Of a stretch of DNA of 64,000 nucleotides, positions 17,652-26,146 are shown one piece after another. The stretch is taken from positions 2,355,501 through 2,419,500 of the forward strand of contig NZ_WSUT01000005.1 of the NCBI RefSeq assembly GCF_009789535.1, written 5' to 3'. Position 1 is the first letter of the stretch; the number at the start of each line of letters is the position of its first letter. A program made the translations under genes and the position numbers. The stretch is from Sphingomonas carotinifaciens (lineage in GTDB: Bacteria; Pseudomonadota; Alphaproteobacteria; Sphingomonadales; Sphingomonadaceae). The notes beneath the pieces were generated by a model. The model saw nothing but the letters and a program-made list of their open reading frames with translations, ran no database searches and was not told the DNA's origin.

Positions 17652-18694
17652 GCGGTGGTCTCCTTGGTGGTGGCGGGGATCGGCGCGTCGGCGCGCAACA
17701 ATCCCTCATGGCGCAATTCGGCCCAGAAATCGGCGGGGATCGCCGCGCGGTACAGGTCCATCGTCTGGTCGACGCGCGCCGCGCTGCCGAGCCCCGGAAT
17801 GACGCTGGCGACGCTCGGATGCGCCAGCACGAACTGCAACGCAGCAGCAGGCAGGCGCACGCCGTGGCGGTCGGCCACCGCCTCGATCCCGCGCACCCTG
17901 GCGATCACCGCGTCCGACGCCGGGCCATAATCATGGTGCAGCACCCCGCCCCCCTTCGTCCCCGTGGCCAGGATGCCGCTGTTATAGGGCCCACCGATCA
18001 CGATCGACGTGCCGGCCGTGGCACAGGCGGGTAGCAGCATGTCCAGCGCATCCTGTTCCAGCAGCGTGTAGCGCCCGGCCAGCAGGATCGCGTCCAGCGG
18101 CATTTCGCGCATCACGTCCAGGCACACCGCGATCTCGTTGACGCCGATGCCGAAGCCCGCGATCGCACCCTCGTCCCGCAACCGGGCCAGCGCCTTGAGG
18201 CCGCCGCCGCGGGTCAATTGCTCCCAATATTCCCCGGCTGCATCGCCATGCGTGTAGCCGCCGATATCGTGGACATACAGCAGGTCCACCCGCCCCAGCC
18301 CGAGCCGTTGCAGGCTGTGCTCATGGCTGCGCAGGATGCCGTCATGGCTGTAGTTGTAGCGCATCCGGAAGGGCATTGGCGAGCGGAAGCCGTCACGCTC
18401 CCGGTCGTCGGTGATGCTGGCATCCGGGTCCATCAGCCGCCCGACCTTGGTCGATACCACCACGTCCGCGCGGGTGCGCACCGCGTCGCCCACCCGTCGT
18501 TCGGACAGGCCCCGCCCGTAATGCGGTGCGGTATCGACATAGGTCATGCCGGCATCCAGCGCCGCCTCGATCGCGGCCCGCGCATCGGCGTCGGCGACCG
18601 GGTGATATAGATTGCCGAGCGAAGCCGCGCCGAACCCCAGTTCAGTCACGGTCAGCCCGGTACGTCCCACCGTCCGGCGAGCGATATCGTTCAC
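17648..18694 (-). CDS. Aldo/keto reductase, probable L-fucose dehydrogenase
   Basis: 348 residues from GTG 18694, whose TG is shared with the stop of the lactonase gene. AKR catalytic residues are Asp54 and Tyr59 (DTAPHYGRG), Lys83 (STKVG) and His142 (YVHDIGG). The sequence resembles the D-threo-aldose/L-fucose dehydrogenase group, which oxidises L-fucose to L-fucono-lactone with NAD(P)+. Its place directly between the lactonase and the dehydratase genes supports that role as the first oxidative step. An upstream ATG in the same frame would overlap the lactonase by 49 bases and adds a non-conserved stretch. Confidence 0.87.
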   Translation of the reverse strand: MNDIARRTVGRTGLTVTELGFGAASLGNLYHPVADADARAAIEAALDAGMTYVDTAPHYGRGLSERRVGDAVRTRADVVVSTKVGRLMDPDASITDDRERDGFRSPMPFRMRYNYSHDGILRSHEHSLQRLGLGRVDLLYVHDIGGYTHGDAAGEYWEQLTRGGGLKALARLRDEGAIAGFGIGVNEIAVCLDVMREMPLDAILLAGRYTLLEQDALDMLLPACATAGTSIVIGGPYNSGILATGTKGGGVLHHDYGPASDAVIARVRGIEAVADRHGVRLPAAALQFVLAHPSVASVIPGLGSAARVDQTMDLYRAAIPADFWAELRHEGLLRADAPIPATTKETTA

Positions 18695-19560
18695 AGCGTC
18701 AGTCCCAATCGGTAAAGGGTGTTGGCGTTGCGACCCCACAGGTCACGTCGCTCATCCTCGGAGAAATCGGCGAGCAGCGCCTCATAGGCGCCCAGCGTCT
18801 CGTCCATCGTCGCGAACAGCCGGTCGGTGGGAAAATTGCTTGCCACCATCACCCGGCGGGTGCCGAAGCGGTCGATCATCTCGCGTACGATGTCGGCAAA
18901 GGGTGCGCCGACGAAACTTGCGCCGGACAGCTTGATCGACACATGCGGCATCGCCGCCAGCCGCGTGATGCCGTCGCGCCACGCCTCCAGCCCGTCCGCG
19001 ACGATCGGCAACGCCAAATGGTCGACGATCACCGGCGTGTCGGGGTGGAGCGCCGCCACCTCCGCCATGCCGGTCAGCTGCGGCGGAAAGCCATGATAGT
19101 CGAAGCTGAGGCCATGGCGCGCCAGCAGCGCGTAACCCCGCCGCCACGCATCGTCGCGCGTCAGGTCGTATGGGTGCGCCGCCCGCCCCGGGTCGGTCGG
19201 ATGCCAGTTCACCATGTGGCGAATGCCGCGAACCCGCGCATGGCCGGCGTGAAAGGCCAGTTTCGCCTCCACCTCCGGATCGTCCAGCGCGACATAGGCG
19301 ACCATGGCGGTGGGCAGCCCGGTATCGGCGGCAAGCTCGTCCAGCCACCGCGTCTCGCCCGCCGCATCGCCCGGATGCGCCCCGGCCTCGACATGCACGG
19401 CCCCGACGACGTTCCACGCAGCCGCCTCGCGCACATAGTCGGCCGGCAGGTAGCTGTCCGCGATCGGCGCCTTGTCCGCCTCGTCCAGCCACGGATAGCG
19501 CAGCCGCCCCCGATCCCACATGTGCAGGTGTGCATCCACGAAGGGCGGCCGCGTCGTCAT
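18691..19560 (-). CDS. Amidohydrolase_2 family lactonase, probable L-fuconolactonase
   Basis: 289 residues of the COG3618 amidohydrolase family. Metal-site motifs: DAHLHMW at residues 9-15 (HxH), DYHGFPPQL, VIVDHLALP and the late Asp in SNFPTDR. Members hydrolyse sugar lactones such as L-fucono-1,4-lactone and L-rhamnono-lactone to the free aldonic acids. The start at ATG 19560 is five bases after the stop of the FAH-family gene, and homology begins exactly here. Cytoplasmic, no signal peptide. Confidence 0.88.
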   Translation of the reverse strand: MTTRPPFVDAHLHMWDRGRLRYPWLDEADKAPIADSYLPADYVREAAAWNVVGAVHVEAGAHPGDAAGETRWLDELAADTGLPTAMVAYVALDDPEVEAKLAFHAGHARVRGIRHMVNWHPTDPGRAAHPYDLTRDDAWRRGYALLARHGLSFDYHGFPPQLTGMAEVAALHPDTPVIVDHLALPIVADGLEAWRDGITRLAAMPHVSIKLSGASFVGAPFADIVREMIDRFGTRRVMVASNFPTDRLFATMDETLGAYEALLADFSEDERRDLWGRNANTLYRLGLTL

Positions 19561-19565
19561 GCGCG

Positions 19566-20423
19566 TCAGTCCGCCGCCGTCCAGGCGACCACGTCCTGCC
19601 GCTGTTCGCCCAGCTTCTCGATACCCAGTTCCACCACGTCGCCGGCCTTCAGATACCACGGCTCCGGCTTCTGCCCCAGGCCGACGCCCGGCGGCGTGCC
19701 GGTGGTGATGACGTCACCGGGCTCCAGCGTCATGAACTGCGACAGATAGGCGATGATCTGCGCCACGCCGAAGATCATGGTGCGGCTGTGGCCGTCCTGT
19801 ACGCGCTTGCCGTTCACCGACAGCCACATCGACAGGTCCTGCGGGTCGCCTACCTCGTCGGCGGTGACCAGCCAGGGGCCGATCGGGCCAAAGGTCGGAA
19901 AGCCCTTGCCCTTGTCCCACGTCGCGCCGCGCTCGATCTGCCAGTGGCGCTCCGACACGTCGTTGATGACGCAATATCCCGCGACGTGATCAAGGGCATC
20001 GGCCTCCGCGACATGGGTGGCGCGCTTGCCGATCACCACGCCCATCTCGACCTCCCAGTCGGTCTTCTTGGAATCCTTGGGGATCACGATCGGATCGTTC
20101 GCCCCCTGAATGCAGCTTACCCATTTCTGGAACACCACCGGCTCCTCCGGGATCGGCAGGTTCGATTCCGCGGCATGGTCGGCGTAGTTCAGGCCGATGG
20201 CGACGAAATGGCGGGTCCCCGTCACGCAGGCGCCGTAGCGCTGCTCGCCCTCGACCAGCGGCAGGCTCGCCGGGTCGATTGCAGCCAGCCGCTTGAGCGA
20301 GTCCGCGCCCAGCGCATCGGGGCCGATGTCGCCGACATGCGCGGACAGGTCGCGGATGCGGCCATCCGCATCGATCACACCGGGACGCTCCGCACCGGGA
20401 GCACCGAACCGACAAAGCTTCAT
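19566..20423 (-). CDS. FAH-family hydrolase, probable 2,4-diketo-3-deoxy-L-fuconate hydrolase
   Basis: 285 residues beginning MKLCRFG, a typical start of the fumarylacetoacetate hydrolase family, with GAAGG-type Shine-Dalgarno upstream. Visible motifs: GLNYADHAAESN, the metal-binding acids in DWEVEMGVVIGK, and INDVSERHWQ with KGFPTFGPIGPWL. Relatives (ureidoglycolate-lyase-like) cleave 2,4-diketo-3-deoxy-L-fuconate or -rhamnonate into pyruvate and L-lactate. The operon supplies the dehydrogenase that would make this diketo acid, so the role is well supported by context. Confidence 0.9.
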   Translation of the reverse strand: MKLCRFGAPGAERPGVIDADGRIRDLSAHVGDIGPDALGADSLKRLAAIDPASLPLVEGEQRYGACVTGTRHFVAIGLNYADHAAESNLPIPEEPVVFQKWVSCIQGANDPIVIPKDSKKTDWEVEMGVVIGKRATHVAEADALDHVAGYCVINDVSERHWQIERGATWDKGKGFPTFGPIGPWLVTADEVGDPQDLSMWLSVNGKRVQDGHSRTMIFGVAQIIAYLSQFMTLEPGDVITTGTPPGVGLGQKPEPWYLKAGDVVELGIEKLGEQRQDVVAWTAAD

Positions 20424-20454
20424 ATCGAATACCTTCGCAAAACTGCAGAAAAGA

Positions 20455-21186
20455 TCAGGCCATGCACCAGCCGCCGTCGATGACGTGCAGCTGCCCGGTG
20501 GTGTACGCGCTTTCGTCGGACGCCAGGTACAGCGCCAGCGCCGCCACCTCGTCCGCGGTGCCCAGCCGGCCGAGCGGCTGGCGGGCGATGAACGCCGCCC
20601 GCGCCCCCGCCTCGTCCCCGGTCGCGGCCAGCCGCTCGTCCAGCGACGGCGATTGCACGGTGCCCGGGCAGATCGCGTTGCAGCGGATCTTGTCGCCGAC
20701 ATAATCGACCGCCACGGACCGGGTGATCCCCGCCACCGCCGCCTTGGACGCGCAATAGGCGAAGCGGTTCGCCACGCCGATCACCGGCCCCGCGACTGAG
20801 GCCATGTTGATGATCGACCCCCCGCCCCTCGCGATCATACCGGGCAGCAGCGCCGTCAGCATATGGGTGATCGCATGGACGTTCAGGTCGAACGACAGGC
20901 GATAGCCGGCATCCTGGCTGTTCAGCAGCGTGCCGGCATCGACATAGCCCGCGCAATTGAACAGCACGTCGACCTCGCCCGCCTCGGCACCAAACGCGGC
21001 AATGGCCGCCGCATCGGTCAGGTCCAGCAGCCGCGTCTCGCACCCCGTCAGGGTCGCCAGCGCGTCCGCATTGCGATCGACCGCGACGACGCTGGCGCCT
21101 TCCTGTGCGAAGCGTTCCGCCGCCGCCCGGCCGATACCCTGCCCGGCGCCGGTGACGATCGCACGCTTGCCCTTCAACCTGTCCAC
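20455..21186 (-). CDS. SDR-family dehydrogenase, probable 2-keto-3-deoxy-L-fuconate 4-dehydrogenase
   Basis: 243 residues from GTG 21186, chosen because AGGAG lies seven bases before it and because family similarity starts at LKGKRAIVTGAG. The classical SDR set is present: TGAGQGIG, NCAGY, Ser in NMASVAGP and YCASK. Close families oxidise 2-keto-3-deoxy-L-fuconate at C4 with NAD+. The C-terminus GGWCMA is the usual SDR end. Gaps of 31 bases to the FAH gene and 22 bases from fucP place it inside the fucose operon. Confidence 0.88.
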   Translation of the reverse strand: MDRLKGKRAIVTGAGQGIGRAAAERFAQEGASVVAVDRNADALATLTGCETRLLDLTDAAAIAAFGAEAGEVDVLFNCAGYVDAGTLLNSQDAGYRLSFDLNVHAITHMLTALLPGMIARGGGSIINMASVAGPVIGVANRFAYCASKAAVAGITRSVAVDYVGDKIRCNAICPGTVQSPSLDERLAATGDEAGARAAFIARQPLGRLGTADEVAALALYLASDESAYTTGQLHVIDGGWCMA

Positions 21187-21208
21187 TCTGCTACTCCTGC
21201 TTTGTCTC

Positions 21209-22513
21209 TCAGCCGGCCCTGGCCGACCCGCGGCCGACGATGATCGCGAAGGCCAGCACCACCGCGAAGCTCGCCGCCGACACCAGCACCGCATGGGTGA
21301 TCCCCGCCAGATCGGATACCAGCCCCATCAGCGCGGTCAGCCCGGCGCCGCCGATGATCGCCATCACGATCAGCGAGGCTCCGATCCGGCGCAGCGGCCC
21401 CAGGCCGTCGATGCCGATCGCAAAGATCGTCGGAAACTGGATCGACATGAAGAAGCTGGAGGCGACCAGCGCATACAGCCCGATCGTGCCGCCGATCAGT
21501 CCGGCCACCGCCGCCAGCGCCAGCGAAATGCCCGCGAACAGCGCCAGCAGCCGAACCGGCGCCATCCGCGCCATCAACGCCGCCCCGGCAAATCGCCCGG
21601 CCGCGAACAGCACCAGCGACACGAACAGTGCGTCCGCGCCCGCCCGCTCGCCAAACCCGGCATTCGCCTGCGCATAGCGGATCGTGTAGCTCCACAGCCC
21701 GACCTGCGCGCCGACATAGAAGAATTGCGCGGCCACCGCCCCGATCAGCCGCGGATGGCGCAGCACATCGGCAAAGCGCCCGCCCTGCGTCGTGTCACCG
21801 GCGTCGCGCGGCGGGTTCTTCGGAAAGGCGACGAACAGCGCGGCGACTGCGAACGCCAGCACGATAGCGGCGATCCACATATAGGGGCCGACCACCGCCT
21901 GCACCTCGCTGCGGTAAAAGGCTTCGCGCGCCGCGGCGTCCATCGTCACCAGGGCCTGCTCGTCATGCTCGATGCCCGACAGGATGAAGAAGCGCCCGAT
22001 CAGGATGCCGGTGATCGCACCCAGGGGGTTGGCCGCCTGCGCCCAGTTCAGCCGCCGCGCCGCGGTCGCCGGATCGCCGAGCTCGGTCATCAACGGATTG
22101 GCCGAGGTCTCCAGAAAGGCGAGGCCTGCAGCGATCACGAACAGCGCGAGCAGGAACAACTGGTACAGGCTGGCCTGCGCCGCCGGGTAGAAGAGCAATG
22201 CGCCCGCCGCATAGAGCATCAGGCCGGTGACGATCGCCGCCTTGTAGCCGAACCGACGCATCACCATCGATGCGGGCACCGCCAGCAGGAAATAGCCGAA
22301 ATAGAACACCTGCTGCACAAAGCTGGTGCCGAAGTCGGACAGCGTAAACGCCTTGCGAAACTGCGCGATCAGGATGTCGTTCAGGTTGTTGGCGACACCC
22401 CACAGGAAGAATAGGCTAACCGTGATGATCAGCGCCGGCAGATAGCGCTGCCCGCGATACGGTGTGGCGCCCGCTTGCGGGGTACCCGCCGCCGTCATGA
22501 CCGGCATCGCCAT
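21209..22513 (-). CDS. fucP: L-fucose:proton symporter (FucP, MFS)
   Basis: 434 residues, 12 predicted membrane segments. The two proton-coupling/sugar residues known from E. coli FucP fall at the same numbers here: Asp46 in NNLNDILIA and Glu135 in FLETSANPL. The LFFLWGVANNLND start is typical of the FucP/glucose-galactose porter family. It imports L-fucose across the inner membrane, matching the catabolic genes that follow. It is the first gene of the operon and is preceded by an inverted repeat at 22616-22637. In-frame ATGs at 22513, 22507 and 22498 are all possible starts. Confidence 0.92.
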   Translation of the reverse strand: MAMPVMTAAGTPQAGATPYRGQRYLPALIITVSLFFLWGVANNLNDILIAQFRKAFTLSDFGTSFVQQVFYFGYFLLAVPASMVMRRFGYKAAIVTGLMLYAAGALLFYPAAQASLYQLFLLALFVIAAGLAFLETSANPLMTELGDPATAARRLNWAQAANPLGAITGILIGRFFILSGIEHDEQALVTMDAAAREAFYRSEVQAVVGPYMWIAAIVLAFAVAALFVAFPKNPPRDAGDTTQGGRFADVLRHPRLIGAVAAQFFYVGAQVGLWSYTIRYAQANAGFGERAGADALFVSLVLFAAGRFAGAALMARMAPVRLLALFAGISLALAAVAGLIGGTIGLYALVASSFFMSIQFPTIFAIGIDGLGPLRRIGASLIVMAIIGGAGLTALMGLVSDLAGITHAVLVSAASFAVVLAFAIIVGRGSARAG

Positions 22514-22615
22514 CAGCTACGCACTCCCGTCGGGTACGATGCGGATGCCATGAAGGGGCCACGGGATAGATGATGCCGACTATCTCCAACCATGATCGCG
22601 CCTCTCCATGATATT

Positions 22616-22637
22616 TAACTTTTATGCGTGAAAGTTA
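22616..22637. promoter_or_regulatory. Inverted repeat upstream of fucP, candidate IclR operator
   Basis: Perfect seven-base arms TAACTTT (22616-22622) and AAAGTTA (22631-22637) separated by eight bases. The element lies in the 158-base gap between the end of the IclR-family gene and fucP, about 110 bases before the fucP start, in the most AT-rich part of the gap. An IclR dimer or tetramer site is the simplest reading. Confidence 0.55.
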
Positions 22638-22671
22638 GCGGGATGTGCGAACCGGCGCAACCCGCTGGCAT

Positions 22672-23460
22672 TCATTCTTCCGCTACGTGTCCCAGCAGTC
22701 GCGAGATACGCAGCGTCGCCGCCGCGAGCATCTCGCGGGCCGCATCCACGCCGACCACCTGCGATCCGTCGATCAGTTCCAGGAAGGGAATGGTCAGCGC
22801 CGCCATCACCTCGCCGCCAAAGCCGAAGACCGGATAGCTGACGTCCGTTACCCCACGCGCGACCGGGCTTTCCCGCATGTCGCCGCCTTTAGCCCGCACC
22901 TCTTCCAGTCGCTTCGACAGCGCTGCCCGGTCGATCTTCGTACCCCGCGCCGCTTCGATCCGGTCGAGCAACCGCTCCGCTGCGGCCGGTGCCGAAAATG
23001 CCAGGATCACCTGTCCCGAACAACTGCGCAGCAGGTCGATCGATGCGCCCAGCCGCAATGCGAAGCCGCGCACGCCGGGATTTTCCTCGCGCGCGATCAC
23101 CAGCCCCTCGGCATGCTTGGCGACCACTAGGTGGCAGGACTGCTCCGTCGCGCGTGCCAGTGCCTGCATCTCGGGCACCGCCGCCGCGGTCAGTTGCCGG
23201 GTCGGCGTCGCCCGATACGCGATGTCGAGGAACTTGTAGGTGATCGTATAGCGGTCGGTCACCGGCGATTTCTGGAGATAACCGGCCTCCTCCATCACCA
23301 CCACGATGCGGAACAATTCGCCCAGCGAGCGCCCGAGCGCGCTGGCCATCTCGCTGGCGAGCAATCCTTGTGGATGGTCCGCCAGCAATTCGATGACGAG
23401 GAACGCCTTGTCCAGCGCCGGCGCGGCATAGCTACCCTTGCGTTCCTTTCGCTCCGCCAT
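22672..23460 (-). CDS. IclR family transcriptional regulator (probable L-fucose regulator)
   Basis: 262 residues. The N-terminal winged helix-turn-helix spans about residues 12-75 (LDKAFLVIELLADHPQGLLASEMASALG), and the IclR effector domain follows from about 85 (AVPEMQALARATEQSCHLVV ... GRPY-like RSCSGQVILA). The effector should be a sugar or sugar acid of the pathway. ATG 23460 is preceded by AGGAGG. The gene lies upstream of fucP on the same strand and divergent from the mutarotase-like gene, a position suited to control both. Confidence 0.9.
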   Translation of the reverse strand: MAERKERKGSYAAPALDKAFLVIELLADHPQGLLASEMASALGRSLGELFRIVVVMEEAGYLQKSPVTDRYTITYKFLDIAYRATPTRQLTAAAVPEMQALARATEQSCHLVVAKHAEGLVIAREENPGVRGFALRLGASIDLLRSCSGQVILAFSAPAAAERLLDRIEAARGTKIDRAALSKRLEEVRAKGGDMRESPVARGVTDVSYPVFGFGGEVMAALTIPFLELIDGSQVVGVDAAREMLAAATLRISRLLGHVAEE

Positions 23461-23586
23461 CGTTGCGCATCCTCCTGCCGTGTCTTTCCTCGGGTAGGCG
23501 TTCCGCCGATGCCCCGCAACGACGCTGGTTTGACGGCGCCGGGCCATGTCCATAGTGCCGCCGGGTCAACGGGATGAGGATCGCAC

Positions 23587-23919
23587 ATGGCCCAACGCAT
23601 CTGCTTCGCGCTCGATCTGGTCGACGATGCCGAGCTTATCGCCGCCTATGAGGCCGCGCACGCGCCCGGTGCCGTCTGGCCGGAGGTGGTGGAGGGCATC
23701 CGCGCCGCTGGTTACGAGGCGATGGAGATCTGGCGCTTCGGCTCCCGCCTGTTCATGGTCGCGGAGGTATCGGCGGACTGGCCGCGCGCGATCGCCGACC
23801 ATCTGCGCGCCACCGACGACCGCTGGCAGGCGGCGATGGACCGTTTCCAGCAGCGTATCGCCGGATCGCCGGACAAATGGGCGCCGATGACCCGCATCTT
23901 CACGCTGGACGGAGCGTGA
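23587..23919 (+). CDS. L-rhamnose/L-fucose mutarotase-like protein (RhaM family, DUF718)
   Basis: 110 residues of the dimeric alpha/beta-barrel RhaM family. The active-site block is YEAAHAPGAVWPEVVEGI with His25 and Trp31, and EIWRFGSRLFMV follows. RhaM enzymes interconvert anomers of 6-deoxy-L-sugars. In this setting L-fucose is the likely substrate, which would feed the correct anomer to the dehydrogenase. Divergent from the IclR gene (126 bases) and convergent with the GH74 gene (four bases between stops). Confidence 0.87.
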   Translation: MAQRICFALDLVDDAELIAAYEAAHAPGAVWPEVVEGIRAAGYEAMEIWRFGSRLFMVAEVSADWPRAIADHLRATDDRWQAAMDRFQQRIAGSPDKWAPMTRIFTLDGA

Positions 23920-23923
23920 CACC

Positions 23924-26134
23924 TCAGCGCGCGGCCGCCGGATCGCCATAGAACAGCCCCCGACCGTCGGTGCCGACATAGACCCGGCCGGCGCGCCGGG
24001 GATCGCCCGCGATCACCCGGTATCGCCCGCCCCAGCGATGCGCATCGTCATCGATCCGTGTCCATGATGCGCCGCGATCGGCCGAGCGCCAGATACCTCG
24101 CACGCCCCCCAGCGTGCCGATCGCGAACAGATGCTCGCGCCCCAGCCCGAACAGTTCGACCGACAGCGCGCCGCTGGCGGGCACGAAACCGGCCCCGCCG
24201 TCGCTGCTGTGGAACAGCCGCGTTCCCGCCTGCAACCACAGGTCGCCGCTGCGCCCCGGCGTCGCGAGCAGCGCGCTCTGCGCCTCGCGCCCCTGTCGTC
24301 CTGCCGGCACCAGGTCCTTGGGCAGTCCCCGCCCCGCGACCGGCGCAAAGCTGGCGCCACCGTCACGCGATGCCAGCAAACGTCCACCCTGTGTATCCAC
24401 GGCCCAGAAGGCGCGCGGATCGACCTTGTCCGCCACCGTGCGCGTCCGGCCGGGCAGGCCGCGCACCGCCTGCCATGATCGGCCGCCGTCGCGCGTCATC
24501 TGCGGGATCCGGGTCGAAACCAGCATGGTGGCGCCGTCCGCCGACACGCTGATCGCTGCCTCCCCCATTAGGTCGTCGCGCGCTGGCGGCGCCCCTTGCG
24601 GCGGCACCCGGACCGGCACCCAGGTTGCCCCGCCATCCTCCGACCGCCCCAACGACGCATCGCGGGCCCGGTCGACATACAGGCTGCCACTCCGCACGAT
24701 CACATTCGGCGCCCGCCCGGCATAATCCAGCGTGTTGGTGTTCGACAGATAGGGGTTGATGAAGCTGGGTTCGGGCGAGCGGGTCAGGTCGCGGTGGACG
24801 AACCCGGCCAGGTCGCCGAACCCCGACACCAGCGGTGCGCCGCCGGTGGGCGAGATCAGCGTGATGATCGCGGTCTGCTCGATCCCGCGCACCCACGGAG
24901 CCCAGTCGATCGCCCCCTTCCCGCTCATCCCCGCCGTCGCATAGACCGTCGCCCCGGTCGTATAGGCGACATGCCCCGCATCGAACGGATCGATCGCCAG
25001 GCCGGAGATCCAGTGCCCGAAATCGGCCCCCTTCCCTTCATGCAACAGGAAGGGTGAGGTGGACACGTCACGCCGGCTGCGCGCGCCCATATCCTCCCAA
25101 TGCGCTCCATCGTCGCGCGTCACCCACAGCGAGTCTCCCGCCCCGCGCCGGTCGATCGTCGACACCGCGACAGTGCCGGGCGCCGACCGGGCCACCGCGA
25201 CGCCCAGGAAGCCGCCCTCGGCGCCGCTGGTGCGCCAGTCCGGCGGCGTGACGTCACGTCCGCTACCGTCACGGCCATAGCGCCATACCGCGCCCGTCTT
25301 GGCGTCGCTCGGCCCGATGCCATCGGAATATCCGACCCACAGCACGCCTCGGCTGTCGACCACACCCTTGGCCGCCAACAAGGGCGGCGCGTCGGCCGCT
25401 GTCCAGCTTTTCCCGCCATCGTCGGACCGCCACAAGGCGCCGGCGCCCGTCTGCGCCACGCCGGCCCAAATCCGCTGCGACCGCTTACCCGGCTGCGCGC
25501 CCGTCGGATCGATCGCCACGAAGGAGACGCCGCCATGCCCCTCGCGGGCCTTGGGCAGACCAAGACCCTTGACCGGAAAGCCCGGCACCCGGCGCCAGCG
25601 CGCGCCCGCATCGTCGCTGCGCCACAAGCCGTCATGCCGCGATCCGAAGAACAAGGTGCGCGGATCGCCCGGGTCCACCGCCAGCCGCTCGCCCAGGCCG
25701 CGACCGGGCTCGTTCCCGCCCATCGCGAACGGCACCGGCACCACCCGCCATGTCGCACCGCGGTCCGCGGAGCGCAGGATGGCGGCGGGCTCGCGCGCGT
25801 TCATCCCTGCGGCCATATAGACGACGTTCGGGTCGCGCGGGTCGGGGGCGATGCTCTCGATCCCCATATGGCTCGACACCGCATTGTCGTCCTGCAACGG
25901 CACCCAGTGCCGGTCCTTCGCGTCCCAGCGATATGCCCCGCCCATATCGGTGCGCAGATAGGCCAGGCCGCGCTCGGCGGGGCTGAAGACGATGTTGGGT
26001 GCGTAGCCTCCCGCCCCCACGGTGACGTTGCTCCACCGATATGGCGTCGCCGCCGGCGGTTCGGCCAGCACGCCCGGCGCCGTACCGACAAGCGCCAGCG
26101 CGAGCAGGCATGACAGGCGTGATCGAAGCTGCAT
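23924..26134 (-). CDS. GH74 endo-xyloglucanase, secreted
   Basis: 736 residues with a cleavable signal peptide (residues 1-24, ending VLA). The tandem seven-bladed propeller repeats (BNR-like SADRGATW, SDDGGKSW, SEDGGATW, SADRGASW) and the N-terminal GAGGYAPNIVFSPAERGLAY pattern identify GH74. The two catalytic aspartates expected for the family are visible: Asp63 in RTDMGGAYRWD and Asp441 in SGFGDLAGFVHRD. GH74 enzymes cut the beta-1,4-glucan backbone of xyloglucan. It is the third gene of a TonB-receptor operon, 12 bases after GH39. Location periplasm or outer surface. Confidence 0.92.
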   Translation of the reverse strand: MQLRSRLSCLLALALVGTAPGVLAEPPAATPYRWSNVTVGAGGYAPNIVFSPAERGLAYLRTDMGGAYRWDAKDRHWVPLQDDNAVSSHMGIESIAPDPRDPNVVYMAAGMNAREPAAILRSADRGATWRVVPVPFAMGGNEPGRGLGERLAVDPGDPRTLFFGSRHDGLWRSDDAGARWRRVPGFPVKGLGLPKAREGHGGVSFVAIDPTGAQPGKRSQRIWAGVAQTGAGALWRSDDGGKSWTAADAPPLLAAKGVVDSRGVLWVGYSDGIGPSDAKTGAVWRYGRDGSGRDVTPPDWRTSGAEGGFLGVAVARSAPGTVAVSTIDRRGAGDSLWVTRDDGAHWEDMGARSRRDVSTSPFLLHEGKGADFGHWISGLAIDPFDAGHVAYTTGATVYATAGMSGKGAIDWAPWVRGIEQTAIITLISPTGGAPLVSGFGDLAGFVHRDLTRSPEPSFINPYLSNTNTLDYAGRAPNVIVRSGSLYVDRARDASLGRSEDGGATWVPVRVPPQGAPPARDDLMGEAAISVSADGATMLVSTRIPQMTRDGGRSWQAVRGLPGRTRTVADKVDPRAFWAVDTQGGRLLASRDGGASFAPVAGRGLPKDLVPAGRQGREAQSALLATPGRSGDLWLQAGTRLFHSSDGGAGFVPASGALSVELFGLGREHLFAIGTLGGVRGIWRSADRGASWTRIDDDAHRWGGRYRVIAGDPRRAGRVYVGTDGRGLFYGDPAAAR

Positions 26135-26146
26135 GGTGATCCCCGT

